Shown: positions 1-12,305, counted from the stretch's first letter. The stretch is 64,000 nucleotides of DNA from Lamellibrachia satsuma (GCA_033239005.1 BSQZ01000006.1:9258162-9322161); one strand, 5' to 3'. Numbers and translations: made by a program. Notes: generated by a model not told the origin, from the sequence alone.

Positions 1-426
1 TGGTTGAGTCATGAATAGAGAAAGAAAGAAAGAGCAGGTAATGGCCTTTCAGTAATAAGATCAACTCACCTATTTCTACAACATTTTATATGGTACGGGT
101 TTTGTCTTAACCCTCATTTCAGTAGAACCACTTGACAATTTATAGACCATTACTTGTGATGTTTCTGGTTGTATCAAAACAATTTCCTCAGTTTCGAATG
201 TACACTACACATGTTCAATGGACCACACACATGACTAATTGAAGAATTGTCCAGATGATGACGATAATTGCTGGTGGCACAAGAATTATTAGTGTTGTGC
301 TGCTAAAACAACCCGTTTAAGCAAGAAATATTGAAAACCTTTCTTAGAAATTAATTAAAAAACATCCCTTATCACAATCGCTAAAGCGACTTCCCCCTTC
401 GTGTCATTCATGTGTAGTTTACTTAC

Positions 427-480
427 CCCAGTTGCTGGTAGATTGCTTGCCACATCGTTTGCCACATCGTTTGCCACACT
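427..480 (-). CDS. Exon of the CARD gene (18 codons, last one visible)
   Basis: Minus-strand exon between a TTCAG acceptor and a GTAAGT donor. It is 54 nt long, phase 0 at both ends, and encodes an internally repeated peptide with VAND repeats. The gene must continue left of the window. It is assigned to the CARD gene because strand, phase and short length match the next exons, but no transcript was available to prove it. Confidence 0.5.
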
Positions 481-1392
481 CTGAAGTAAAATATCCAGGT
501 ATATATAATATGTATTATGTCAACTGGCTTCAACAAAACTGTCAAATCTATCAGTTACTGAAAAAATACAATTACTCTTTGATGCGAGGGTACTAAACCA
601 CCAACATTTTGTAATTCACACACGTAGGTCAAAATTCAAAACCTACTACACTAGTTCACTTGCCCCAGAGGAAATACTGAGTTCATATCCAAGTGCTAAT
701 AGAAAAACTAAAACCTGGGAACACAATTTCCACATTGCTTAGGAGAAAATTTTAAATATTTGTTGACTAGTAGATGCCAAACTTTCTGTTATCAAGTGAG
801 CTACTGAATATTTGAATACACCTTTCAAGGTTTATGCAGTGCAGTAGCAAAGTAGTTACAACATCAGCCTCTCAATCAGGAAAGTTTCTTTCAAATACTC
901 TTGCTGCAATTTCAAAGCTTGTGTGCAACTGTGTTCACTTAGCATTGCCCAGTTTACAACCAGAGGCCCCTATGGATGGGGAAATTATGTGAGATAATAA
1001 CTTTTGTGTAACAATCGCTACATGGTTGAATGCTTTCCATATAATTGTGTGCTAGAATGAACAGGGATGAAGTGTTTGTGAAATGAAACATGCTTTCTGT
1101 GGTCTCAAGGACTGGACACAATACACGTCAAGATGGATGTAGACATAAAACATAGTTGTATGTCTACTTCTTAACATATCAGAGAGGTTTTGTTTACCCC
1201 AGCAGAGCTTTCAGTATTAATGATCTCCAAACTAAGATGATGGGCACCCAGCAAGCATGCACACAATTTTCAAATAAACATTTTATTTAGATGTATTGGT
1301 CACTGCTGTCGTTCCACCCACATAGGTTATTTTCCAGTATTAAAATAACTTGATGTTCCAATGTAAGTAACTGTGTTCTGAAGCTTACTTAC

Positions 1393-1440
1393 CCCAAAGC
1401 CAAAGTTAGATGCATCAGCACCTGGCTGGTATGGTTGATC
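1393..1440 (-). CDS. 48-nt exon of the CARD gene (repeat exon 4)
   Basis: Minus-strand exon flanked by AG and GTAAGT, exactly 16 codons, phase 0 at both ends. The peptide starts DQPYQPG and resembles the other 48-nt exons of this gene, which share a PYP/PYQP motif near the start. The next exon toward the 5' end lies at 1770-1817. Confidence 0.55.
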
Positions 1441-1769
1441 CTACACATGGACATATGCAAGACAAATATTACAAATTTGACATGCCATTTTATAGGAATT
1501 AGTATAGATAAAGTCAGTAACAAAGATTTAAAACAAGGTGATAATATTGTCTTTACTAAAATGTTGTTTTTATTACATTTGGTAAGATGACAACTTTTAA
1601 ATACAATGCCAATATGTTATTACAGTGGATAGGAATGGTACTTGAAATATAAACACTTCTGATATAAAATAATAATCTAAAATTAATGTGCTTAATATAA
1701 CCAAGTACACATATACTTGAATCCATTTCTAGCAAATGATGTGCAATAAGTCTGCTCTGTTTGACTTAC

Positions 1770-1817
1770 TGTATGATCAGGTTGTGGCATCAAACCATTG
1801 CCTGTAGGATACGGACA
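1770..1817 (-). CDS. 48-nt exon of the CARD gene (repeat exon 3)
   Basis: Minus-strand exon with a CTTCACAG acceptor and a GTAAGT donor, 16 codons, phase 0. The peptide begins CPYPTGNG. Its upstream intron carries the same AATGAATAATATTTACCTG-like block seen next to the exons at 4342 and 4862, which points to tandem exon duplication with intron flanks. Confidence 0.6.
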
Positions 1818-2769
1818 CTGTGAAGCAGAATGAATAATATTTACCTGTGAAACAAGACAAAGTTTTCATCATGTATCATAGAATGTGCACCACATTAGCT
1901 ATACAGAACAGTGATATTAAATGGTTATAATTTTATATATTTATATCAGAACTTCAATATGTCAAGTTTTAAAATGTCAGGGGAAATGTATTATTGATAT
2001 GTTATACATAAGTGACTATTTTATTGTAATAGTAAATATATATATATATATATATATATTATATAATATATATGGTAGATTCTCCCCAAATGTGGACACG
2101 AGGATGCTTAAACTGTGCTGTGACCACACACAGCATCATCAGAGCATGTACGTATTGAGGAATCATCTGCATACATCTGGTCAGCTTGGGGTGATTATCC
2201 AATTTTTTTTCTAACATAGAATGAAAATGATACCCTATGAAACCAATATTTGTCATCATAATAATATATAGAAATAAGGCTACTAAGTGAGACCTGTTAT
2301 GTTTTGTGCAAGCTTTAAACACTTCTAAATAATAAATAACAGTAAGCATTATATTAGGGTTTGCACTAAGGGAGCCCCTCTGATTGAAACAAGATTGGTT
2401 GAGAATGATAAGAAAATTGCAATACCCTTTGAAAGGCCTTTGACCAACAATAATGGTCCTATTTACAGAGTTATTAGTAAGAGATATTTTGCATTAAGAT
2501 AGTATTTTGTTCATCTGGAATTGGAAATAAATTAAAATGATGCTAATGATGATCTTTCACATCGGCATTGTCCCTTTTATCTATGACTGTAGTAAATGAA
2601 CTGCACCAGCAAAATTCTCATTCTGCACTGAATGACTTTGTTTCCATGGCCTGAATTATACTGCCCCACTACACCAAAGTAATGCGGCATCAGTGCATAG
2701 GTTAAATTTTGCTAAGTATACTTTATTCTTAATGGAGTTGTAGTCTGTCAACAGGCAAAGGTATAAGAT

Positions 2770-3057
2770 ATGCTCTTATGTAGAGCAGTATCCAGTCCTT
2801 GGGACTGTTCACGGTAACCCCCGGCAGACCTGTTCATTCCAACGCCATCTCGACTTCTCTGGGAAGCTATTAGCCATGCTGCAATTGCTGTGTGAAGACT
2901 GTTCATTCACATATACACATCTGTCTGTAGCCAAGTACTCATTTATACAGCTGAGTGAACTAAGGCAATGTGGAGTGAACAAAATTGCCAGTTTTGAAAC
3001 GGCATGGGGATTCGAACCCAGGTTCTCTCGACTGAAAGTCCGATGTTCTAACCCCTA
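2770..3057 (-). repeat. tRNA-derived SINE (minus strand)
   Basis: Read on the minus strand, the head at about 3057-2995 looks like a tRNA, with an A-box-like GGTGTAGGGGTTAG and a clear B box, GGTTCGAATCC. The body contains CTCAGCTGTATAAATGAGTAC, a core block shared with the SINE at 12.3 kb. The 3' end is not sharply defined. It lies in an intron of the CARD gene. Confidence 0.6.
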
Positions 3058-3340
3058 CACCACACCCCTACACCACTGCACTCCACCCCTACACCACTGC
3101 ACCCCACCCCTACACCACCACACCCCACCCCTACACCACCGCACCCCACTCCTACACTGCCGCATCCCACCCCTACAACGCTGCACTGCACCCCTACAAT
3201 GCCACACCCCACCCCTTCACCACTGCACCCCACCCCTACACCACCGCACCCCACCCCTATACCACCACACCCCACCCCTACACTGCCACACCCTAACCCT
3301 ACACCACCGCACCCCAATCCTACACCACTGCACCAACAGG
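3050..3340. repeat. 21-bp minisatellite at the SINE head
   Basis: About 13-14 degenerate copies of a 21-bp unit of the form CTACACCACYGCACCCCACCC. It abuts the tRNA-like head of the SINE, whose first bases match the unit, so it may have grown from that end. The 21-bp period keeps frames open and creates spurious ORFs. Confidence 0.85.
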
Positions 3341-4341
3341 CAGTTGTCAACTACTGTATTCATACTTAAAAATAATAAAATTATCAGCTCTCCGAAAACG
3401 TATGTTACACAAAAAAATAATTCACATAATATACGCTGTCTGAATAATTATGCACGCAAACAAGGCCTGATATCATGTCCCATTTAACTATGCCTGATAT
3501 TAACTGGTGTTTGTAACGTCAACTCTGGGAAGTTTTGTTTCATAAAATATCTCCAAATAGTATTTACTGATAGAAATGTTATTTAATATTTTAGCTGTAC
3601 ATAAAACATTGTTAATATTTGCTAGTTGTACAACATGTACCTAGTTGCATTTTTAATCGCGAGGTGGCAGGAATACATTGTGGTAATATTTTTCAACATA
3701 CCGTGTGTTTGTGTTGATGGTTTTTAAAGATTTTCGTTTTATTGTATGACACATCCAAAACAGCAACCATCGTCACTAAGAAAAACGTTTTCACCAAACT
3801 AGGCCCATGGCCATTGGTGAAAGAGCTCTGTGGAACTAGGTGATTAAGAGGAGAGTGACACATCCATTACTTGTGTTGCAAAATATATCTTTCTGGTATC
3901 GATTAAGGTTGTCATGGAAATGTTTTCAGCTAATTCTTTGGGGAAGGCCACTTATCTCCCTTCTTCAGTATAGTCTATGAGTTTGGAAAATGCAACTGGA
4001 TGACAAACACAAATGGATTTCAGAAAATGCCCAGGAGAAATACTTCATAGCTTGCAAGACAGAGTGTGCTCAAATTCACAGGAACACAAAAATATATTTA
4101 CAGGTGTCCAATAACTTATGGTACACAAAAATAATAATTTTTTTCAGATTCTTAGGGTGTCCAAATACATATGGCCAATTGCATCCTTTTGGCATAACTT
4201 ATTTATCAGATAGGGTGTATTACACATTGTGGCACAGACATGCCCCACCTTCCCATATATCAAGTATACACATATAAACTGAACTTTACACATACCCAGA
4301 ATTCTGATACTCTATATTTCAGTACCTTTGATAAAACTTAC

Positions 4342-4389
4342 TGGATTATTAAGAAGTGCCACTGGACAACTATCTACAGGATACGGAGG
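4342..4389 (-). CDS. 48-nt exon of the CARD gene (repeat exon 2)
   Basis: Minus-strand exon with a TTACACAG acceptor and a GTAAGT donor, 16 codons, phase 0. The peptide begins PPYPVDSC and ends NNP. It is closely related to the exon at 4862-4909, about 520 bp away, including its flanking introns. Confidence 0.6.
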
Positions 4390-4861
4390 CTGTGTAACAG
4401 AATGAATAATATTTACCTTTCAGATGTAAACAGAACAGTTACTTGTAATCAAAATAAAATCAACATCCTAGAAAGCCATATCGGAAAATCTTACAAGATT
4501 GCTTTAAAACCTACATGAAATACACTAACTTTGATTTCAACTACATAGTCAGCCATTTGGTACAATAAAATATAAATTATTTATTAAATATATTAAAATG
4601 CATGGCTGAATTGAATCAGTCGCCTTATATAATAGAATCAAATTTCTCTGGCTCGAAGCGATTACATTAAGCAGAGTCAACTGCACTACAAAGTAATGAT
4701 AAATACTTTTCAAACAAAAATGAAAAATAATTTAAATGGGTTTTAATACAATCAAGTAGACATACATTTGACTCCATGTCTCATATACGATGTGGCATCT
4801 ACACAAACCCAGCATACTGATACTCTATACTGCAATAATTTTTATATATCCTGTAACCTAC

Positions 4862-4909
4862 TGGATTATGAGGATGTGCCATTTCACCATTGCATGTAGG
4901 ATACGGAGC
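4862..4909 (-). CDS. 48-nt exon of the CARD gene (repeat exon 1)
   Basis: Minus-strand exon with a TTTCACAG acceptor and a GTAGGT donor, 16 codons, phase 0. The peptide begins APYPTCNGEM and ends HNP. It is one of four related exons of identical length, consistent with exon duplication. Confidence 0.6.
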
Positions 4910-4954
4910 CTGTGAAACAAAATTAATAATATTTACATGAGACAAGGAAGGGGT

Positions 4955-4965
4955 TCATGTGTGTG

Positions 4966-5028
<63 letters not shown>

Positions 5029-5035
5029 ATGCACT
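4955..5035. repeat. (GT)n/(GCGT)n microsatellite
   Basis: Alternating GT then GTGC repeats in the intron upstream of the exon at 4862-4909. Confidence 0.95.
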
Positions 5036-5592
5036 GAGTGGAAAATCTGCTAAAAGTTTATGTTAAATCCTGACCTCATACCAACTTGAAAAAAGAATGA
5101 CAAAAAACAAATAGCGCACTGTGTTTGTCCCTCATTTCATTTCAAGTATTTATTATATAGAATTGTTTTCTATGGAGAGTGAAAAGAGGATGCGCAATAC
5201 TTTCTTTACAAAACCAGTGGTAAAATAGTCTTCTTCAATTGTTCTAATTTTAAGATGTGATTTATTTATATTTAGACCCATAATGACAAAATACTATATT
5301 ATATACACAATACAAAATCATTATTTTGGCTTGCTATTTCTGCTCCACATACACACATACACTTTTACATTTGTATGCCATGTATTTGTATGATATGCAT
5401 ACATCTGGTAATTGCTTGTTAAAAGCAGCATGTGATGTGTGGTACCTTGCAAGCTTTGAACCTTAGTACACAGTCTGTCCTGCATAAACCTATGTCATTA
5501 TCAATCCATTATTTCCTAGAGAGAGGGACTTATCTTTGAATAAGACATAGTGATCAACGATACAATTACCAGAAACTCTCATACACATATAC

Positions 5593-5739
5593 CTGAGGCT
5601 CAATGTCTTCAGGGAATGAATCCAATGAAGACGGTTCTTCCTTAGAGTCGTCAGGTAGACACTTTGGTTGTGTGACTGAAATTTGCTTCACATGGACCGA
5701 AACGTTCACTTCAGATGTGTTTGTTGTCTTTCTGGTGCT
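5593..5739 (-). CDS. Ser/Thr/Glu-rich linker exon of the CARD gene
   Basis: Minus-strand exon of 147 nt (49 codons), phase 0 at both ends, with an AATTTTAG acceptor and a GTATAT donor. The peptide is Thr/Ser/Val-rich, then acidic, and ends near DIEPQ. It has no recognisable domain and is likely a disordered linker after the CARD. Confidence 0.6.
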
Positions 5740-5904
5740 CTAAAATTGTACACATCTTTATATATACAATTTGTACATTTTGTACAAAAAAGTAAAGTTG
5801 TTGGGTATTATGAAATAAACACCTAACAAAACGTAACACAATCATTCAAGCAGTTTCAGGGCTCAAACACCCAGAGAAGCTCAGAAGGCTACCAAAAACC
5901 CACT

Positions 5905-6066
5905 TATTAAAACTTCCTTCTCAATTGATTTAGCCCATCGCGAATCAGGTTTGTTGATGTTCAAATATGTAGTGTGTAATTGACACAGTTGGTTTAATAA
6001 AAGAGTGGGCACTTTTGTTAAAATCATCTAAGTAATTGACTTTGATCGTTAGATCTGGTAACTTAT
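5905..6066 (+). repeat. Dispersed ~170-bp repeat, copy 1
   Basis: Related to 11368-11545 and 11906-12078. Shared blocks include TCAATTGATTTA, ATATGTAGTGTGTAA, a run near AATAAAA and GTTAGATCTGGTAA. It is a diverged interspersed repeat of unknown class. Confidence 0.7.
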
Positions 6067-6410
6067 GATAGTGTAAATACCCTTGTGTTATATTATATAC
6101 ATCCAGACCACTTTTGGCCAAATTAATAATGAACCTGAAAATGTCTCATTTGGTTGAGTCACATAGAAAAGGCCTTTGAGTAACAAGACAGACTCACCTA
6201 CTTTCTAGAACATTTTGTATGGCACCATGAGCAATGACTATTGAAACGAAGCCTTATAAATGTTATGATTTGATTTGACTATTATACTTGCAGTGAGGGT
6301 GTATAACATTATTAACTAAAGTTACGGATGTGTCACATGACCAATGTCATGTGACACAAGCTGGAGTAGGTCTGGTGGGAGCTCCTGGCCGACATCTCGG
6401 TTCAGCGTAG

Positions 6411-6562
6411 GTTTCTTTCTGTGGATGTTAATCGCCTCCTTTATTTTTTCTCCTGTGCCAGTTCTCCTCTGTGCTCTATGAAGGATGTTAATATTCTAGA
6501 CCACAAGGAGAACTGGCACAGGAGAAAAATAAAGGAGGCGATTAACATCCACAGAAAGAAAC
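6411..6562. repeat. Long inverted repeat, possible retroelement remnant
   Basis: The arm at about 6411-6470 is the near-perfect reverse complement of 6507-6562, with a loop of about 36 bp. The plus-strand right arm reads [16 protein letters not shown], which resembles the end of GIY-YIG endonucleases of Penelope-like elements. That assignment is tentative. A second small palindrome with 12-bp arms, GTGTCACATGAC, lies just before it at 6327-6358. Confidence 0.6.
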
Positions 6563-6712
6563 ATTCAGAACAAACTTCAAGTTTCTTGAGAGGTAATCAT
6601 GCTTAATATTGATAACCAAGAAACCGGATCATCTATCCATTCAAGGATTATTAACTGGTTATCTTAACAACAGAGATGGTCAACGAGATAATCATAAGAA
6701 ACTGTCACATAC

Positions 6713-6796
6713 ACTTGTCTGGGGTCTGATATCTCCCCCAGACGGATTCTGTCGTTGATTCTGCTTTCTAGGTTCATCTGATGCATTCCTGGAGAT
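6713..6796 (-). CDS. Linker exon of the CARD gene (28 codons)
   Basis: Minus-strand exon of 84 nt with an ACATTTCAG acceptor and a GTATGT donor, phase 0. The peptide is polar and rich in Asn, Gln and Arg, beginning ISRNASDEPRK. No domain is recognised. The phase fits the neighbouring exons. Confidence 0.55.
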
Positions 6797-7775
6797 CTGA
6801 AATGTCAGTGACATTGGTTTTATGATGCATTTAAAATAAAAATTCAAATCTGCGTATTCTTGGAAGTTGTGAAACTCAACCCAACCCAATGGAGATTATA
6901 AAATAATTCCAAATGACAATTAATTTCTAAATTATCTAATAACAAATAAATGCATTTTACAAAAAAATCACACAAATGGAGATAAATGGGAGTGATCCTG
7001 TGCTGCCATCAAGTGGATAGTGGTGGAAGTAGTGTTTTGTAAAAAGAGGCCTCGAAATAAGGAACAAAAAGGGCATGGCCAATGTGGTCATCGAGTAACA
7101 TCCATTTTGAAGGGCAAGAATAGGGGGCACCAAGGCCAATCTGACTCAGGTGAAAAGGGCACCAAGGCCATTTTAGTAAATTACATAATCTGTTTATTCA
7201 TTGACACTGGGCAAAAATTTGATGCTTTTCTCGAATCACATAGTCCATTTTTACATCTTTGTAGATATTATGTTCATTTGTATCATTAGCCTCCACTGTG
7301 CTACCAGTACAAAGTCAATTGTCTTTGGAGACAAACACGGTCAAATTTCCTGAAGTAACCAAAAAATGTTCCTGCTGAAGCGGTATCGCATCAGATGTTA
7401 GCACAGAATTCATGAGATAGTGACGTCGTTAAAGTTGAATTATTAAATAGGCATTCATAATGTTGATGCAAGGGGTTTCTGGCAGCAACACTTCCAGGCA
7501 AGTGCAAAGTCATATTCTGGATGTATTTTTTCAACAAACAATGCAACGTGAGCTGGTGGACGGTTTTATGTTTTCTCAGGGGCTTACAACATGACAAAAC
7601 ACTTTATATGCGATGCTATTGACTGATGAAATAAATGATCTATCACTTAACAACTTGCAAGAGAAAACATGAATTATCTCGAAACGCACAAATTGGATAC
7701 AACGTGTTCTGTAGACAAATGCTTCAAATGCAATAATGAACACCAGTTAACTGTAGGATACTAATCATTGAAGTC

Positions 7776-8145
7776 ACACTCCCCACCAGTGGCGCCACTC
7801 AGCATATCACCACTGCCACAACTTGATCATAGATTCAAAATGGACAGTTGCAGCTTGGCATAAAGGATTAGTTGGCTGGGTAATATGATTTTTTTTACAA
7901 CTTCTTACGATGCGACTGTACACTTGAGTATTATAATATGTAACAGTTTTAAACAAAAATTACCATTATTGTGTTTCAACGCAAACACTATCCACACTTG
8001 TATGCAACTGAAATTGAGAGATTTCTTGATAAATATTAGGAGTTTACCAAATGAAATAAAGATGTGCAGAATCTGCACCTCAAATGCAAGTTGTGGAGTT
8101 GGTGAAATGGCGAGAAGCGCCACTGGTGGGGAGTTTGCTGGAATA
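7776..8145. mobile_element. MITE-like element with inverted termini
   Basis: The left end (CTCCCCACCAGTGGCGCCAC followed by a CCACAACTTG block) reappears as its reverse complement at 8085-8145, giving imperfect inverted termini of about 60 bp around a 370-bp AT-rich body. Related ends occur at 18.2 kb and 57.9 kb. No coding capacity is seen, so it looks like a non-autonomous DNA element. Confidence 0.65.
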
Positions 8146-8282
8146 TAATGTTTTTGATCGCTAGACAACGGGCGCGATAAATACGCAATGCATCATGAGA
8201 TCGATTGTCAACGGACTCACAGGAAATAACTGTTGTACTTGAGGGTGGGAAAACAAGAGTTCAGTTTGTGGGTAGGAAATAA

Positions 8283-8520
8283 AGTCACATAACAAAATAT
8301 GTCACATAACATGATGTCACATAGCATGATGTCACGTAACATAATGTCACATAATATAAGGTCACGTAACATAATACAGGGTGTATAATGTCACATAATA
8401 TAATTTCAGTATTACAGCTGTACATCACATAATATGTCAGAGAATATAATGTCATATAAAATAAAATGTCATATAATATAATGTCACAGAATATGATGTC
8501 ATAAAATGTAATGTCATAGA
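8283..8520. repeat. Degenerate ATGTCACATAAT minisatellite
   Basis: Roughly 12-17-bp units of the form ATGTCACATAACAT are repeated about 14 times with small changes. No gene is seen here. Confidence 0.75.
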
Positions 8521-9272
8521 AGCTAATCTGAAGTTACCCCTATAAATCAGTATTTAATCCAGTATATTAAATACCTTTTACAATGTGTGCCTGGCTACGC
8601 ACGGGGGGCTAGAAAGCTCACCTGTGTCACCGTTCAGGAATGCGGCAGCGTAGTTTGATATTACGGGACACAAGAAGACCCACATCCTAATATGGTATAC
8701 CATCGAATGACGGCAGTGCATCAGCAAATCACCACAGGTGCGACCAAGCCATTAGGCTAAAGTTCCTGGTCGTCCAAGAAATCCAGAATCACCCATCGTT
8801 GCTTGGTTTTTTCAAGTTACCCACCCTCCTTCCCTAATTTCACATGTGCCTATAGTTGTTGGATTTACTGTGGTGGTGATTTCTGGGCCCCACATTTATT
8901 ACGCTTAGCTAGTTAATCATGGGCAATCCCATCGACTGCTATGTACGAATAATACATAATATGTAAGAGGAATTGCCTTTGATATCTAGTTAAAGTGTCA
9001 GCAATGCCCATTTTTATGGTTACAACTTACTATATGCCAATAAAGGGCATTGCTAAAACTAAGCAATGCGCAGCGGGCTCCAATGCCACCACATCCAACA
9101 ACTGCATTACATGAGACACTGGTACAGTGAGTGAAATACTACATATCTCCTGAGAAACAGCACAATCTGCTGAACAACAGATTTCAACTGGTTATCTAAA
9201 TAGAATACAGATGCAGACACACAAAAAAGTGATTTCTTACTTGACAATAATAAAGCTTGTTCATACTGTTAC

Positions 9273-9418
9273 CTTGCCAGTGTTTAAATTTTCAAACATT
9301 GCTGTCAACTTGTTGACACTTTGTGGTGGTATATCAGAGACTTCAGGTGTCAACTGTTTGGCGCTGTCTGTTTTATCAGCGGCTTCAGGTGTCAAGTTTG
9401 GTTTACCAGTTGCTCCGC
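9273..9418 (-). CDS. Linker exon of the CARD gene (Thr/Pro-rich)
   Basis: Minus-strand exon of 146 nt with a polypyrimidine CTACCTCCAG acceptor and a GTAACA donor. It starts with two bases of a split codon, matching the one-base overhang of the exon at 13344-13396, and ends in phase 0. The peptide contains two LTPE motifs and ends near NLNTGK. It is likely a flexible linker downstream of the CARD. Confidence 0.65.
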
Positions 9419-9519
9419 CTGGAGGTAGATGGGCAATGGTATTGTCAGTACAGTATCTGGATGCATGGAGGACATTTACTAAGACTACAGTCTATGTGGT
9501 ATTGACACAAGCTGATATG

Positions 9520-9640
9520 CATAGTTGACCATCTTGTGGACTTTAGATAAACCAATGGTTTTCTTTTCCACATGCAATCTAGGGTTTTGATTTGGATGGC
9601 AATCTTGTTCAGTCTTGTTAAATTGACAAATATTACTGTG
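9520..9640 (+). mobile_element. Truncated 3' tail of a CR1-like LINE
   Basis: The block from GGACTTTAGATAAACCAATGG to TTGGATGGCAATCTTGTT matches, with divergence, the 3' tail of the minus-strand LINE at about 43.0-43.1 kb (there GGACTCTCGATAAGCCAATGG on its coding strand). It is a 5'-truncated LINE insertion inside a CARD-gene intron. Confidence 0.6.
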
Positions 9641-11367
9641 CATTAGAGGTGCCATGATCCTGAGCCTATGCCACACCTGTTTCAAAGTGTCAATGAAGCA
9701 AACCACTTGTAGAGCTAGGGTTCAAAAATTTAAATAACTTAGTTAGAAACTCTATACCATGACATATAGATAAAGAATTAATAATTCAAAACAATGTGTA
9801 ATGTTCAGTATTCATCAGAGTACATCCACCATCAAAAGCCAATTTGACAGATAATGGCAAAAACAGGATACTGTGAATTTTTACAAAACTTTGACACAAT
9901 GGACTTTCATAAAAGTAAGGGCTTCTAGTCATGCAGTGGGGTATTTAGGGGGGATTGGGACAAAGTCCCCCTTTTGGCTTAATATCTTTTCATATGTAAC
10001 CTGTTGCCCCATCACGTGGTACCACAGTAAACTACTGACTGACTATGCTTCCCCCTGTGAGATACTAGATACTTCACTGCCCGTAGCCAAATGTTTGCAT
10101 GCAAAAGAATGACAGTCAAGAGACACAAGCTTTGGTACTGAACTTGATGTGCCAGCAGCAGACTTGGTCAATTCTGTTATATCAATTCCAAATACACACT
10201 AATTACACATACCAATTCTACCTCAAAAATACCAATTCCAATTCAAACTCAAAAATACCAATTCCAAAACACCAATTCCAATTATCAATTCCATATTGAA
10301 AAATAAAATTATTTTAACAGAGCAACCATAGACATACTCGATGCCAAAAAATAACAGCTATGTTTGAGCAGGTTTATTTTTTTCTTCATAGATGACAAAC
10401 AAATATGATATACCCAACATATTTTATTAAATTTTATCGATTATTTGTAGTGAATAATTTCAGTTAAAAAGTTAGACGATGCAATTTTAAAAGTAACTGA
10501 AAAGACCAATTACATTTCACCAATCCTAATCATAAAAAAAACATCAATTCTAGAATTATCGTTTAAATTACAATGTAATTGACCCCTAACTCTGGCCAGC
10601 ATTAGCAGAATAACTGGTTAGCTTGACAAATGTTACTAGAATCATGGAGTATCAATTGCTGTGTCAATCCTATATCATTTATACGCGTATCATTAGCCAT
10701 GTAAACCTTCCTCGTCAGCTAGGGGTGGTAGTAGTACTACAGTACCCCTGGCAGATCAAGCTGTTGAAATAAGGATTTGTCAGTTAATCAATCCTATGCC
10801 ATGTGTGGATGTACGCTGAATCATTTGCACATTGACCAACTTCCTGTCTTGGTTGACACGACGAGTCATCAGTACCTGTCCGACCAGCGACGACCGGTCA
10901 CTAACGATTAAAGTTAAGTTTTCGTTTGCGAGCCTCATAAATCTGAGCAAGCGATATTACCGGTTGACACAGCAATTGAAAACTCAGCATTGGAACAGGT
11001 TGATCTGCCAGGGGTACTGATGTAGTCAGAAGATTCTGGCAGTGAGGATGATGTAAAGTAGCAAGTCAAAACACACTGAACAAGCTGTGCAGAGAAAAAT
11101 CTACCCACTTTCAGGAACGGGCTGAACAAGCTCCTTTTTCTTTAATAGTGCTGCTTGCCAATCACACTTTCCTGGAAATAAAACACAATTCATATGAAGC
11201 AGCAATGGCATTTAGACAGAAGACAGGCCCCAGTCCACCACTGGCATCAATATGTGCCTACAATTATTGAACACACACAACCATCCATAAATATGGGGTA
11301 TGGACATAACACCTCACGGATATAACCCCTCATGGACAGTAAAAAACATTTTAATTTTGATTATTTT

Positions 11368-11545
11368 TTAGCTTTAAAACTGCTTCCTCAATTGATCTAA
11401 CCTATCGCAAATCCGGTTCATTGGTGCCCATATATGTAGTGTGTGAATAGTTTATGTAACATCTGCAGTCGATTGAATAAAAAATGCCCATTTTTTTCAA
11501 ATCATCAAAAGAATTGACTTTAGTCATTAGATCTGGCAAGGATCA
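11368..11545 (+). repeat. Dispersed ~170-bp repeat, copy 2
   Basis: Shares ordered blocks with copies at 5905-6066 and 11906-12078, including GTCGATTGAATAAAA and CAAATCATCAAAAGAA. With copy 3 it forms a closely spaced direct pair about 540 bp apart. Confidence 0.8.
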
Positions 11546-11905
11546 AAATAGGGGATATCCAAAATAGTAAACACTATGTGGATCAATGCTGATCATGGGC
11601 GTCACCTCCATCCTCTCACCGATCACATGACAAAGTTAAAAAATTTCACCAAGGCACACAATCGTGATTTTTCAGCATTTCAATTTTCACTTCAGTAAAT
11701 GTTTGAACAAGCATTAACTAATTTAATAGTTTGTCTGATGGTTTCACAAAAACTACATACAAAAGTTGCACAAATGAGCTAGCATGTTGTAGTGGATACC
11801 AGGTAGGATTGGTTTTTCGCAAACTTAATTTGAAATGAGACTAGCAAAAAAATCGAATTGATTAAGCACCTTTAAATATTCTTCTCTATTTGCCACTGAC
11901 AAACC

Positions 11906-12078
11906 CATGAGACTTAAAACTGCATCCTCAACTGATTTCACCTATCATGAATCCAGTTCGTTGATGTCATAATATGTAGTGTGCAAATAGCTTAAGTAAT
12001 ATCCTCAGTCGATTGAATAAAAAGTGCATTTTTTTTCAAATCATCAAAAGAACTTTAGTTAATAGATCTGGTAAGCCT
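11906..12078 (+). repeat. Dispersed ~170-bp repeat, copy 3
   Basis: Direct repeat of 11368-11545. The spacer sequence also shows similarity (AACTACATACAAAAGTTGCAC versus AATCACACAAAAGTTACACA), so the duplicated unit may be about 540 bp long. Confidence 0.75.
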
Positions 12079-12305
12079 CAAAATAGTGGATATCCAAAAC
12101 GGTAAACTGCATTTCCATTTTCACTTCGATAAATTCTGGATACAGAATTAAATAATTTAATAGTTTGACTGATGATTTCACAAAAAATCACACAAAAGTT
12201 ACACAACTGAGCTAGCATGTCATAGTGGATACTACGTAAATTTGAATATTTGCAACATGAATCTGAAATAAGACGAGCAAAAAAAACTGAATTGAGGAGG
12301 CACCT

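Noticed and set aside
2995..3057. tRNA gene
   Set aside because: A and B boxes are present but the fold is not tRNA-like and a SINE body follows; the same holds at 12306-12380.
2876..3487. 203-codon ORF with HHCTPPL repeats
   Set aside because: It reads through the 21-bp minisatellite and a SINE; no start context or conserved part.
9211..9528. 105-codon plus ORF at 9.2-9.5 kb
   Set aside because: The minus-strand exon 9273-9418 with clean splice sites explains the coding potential better.
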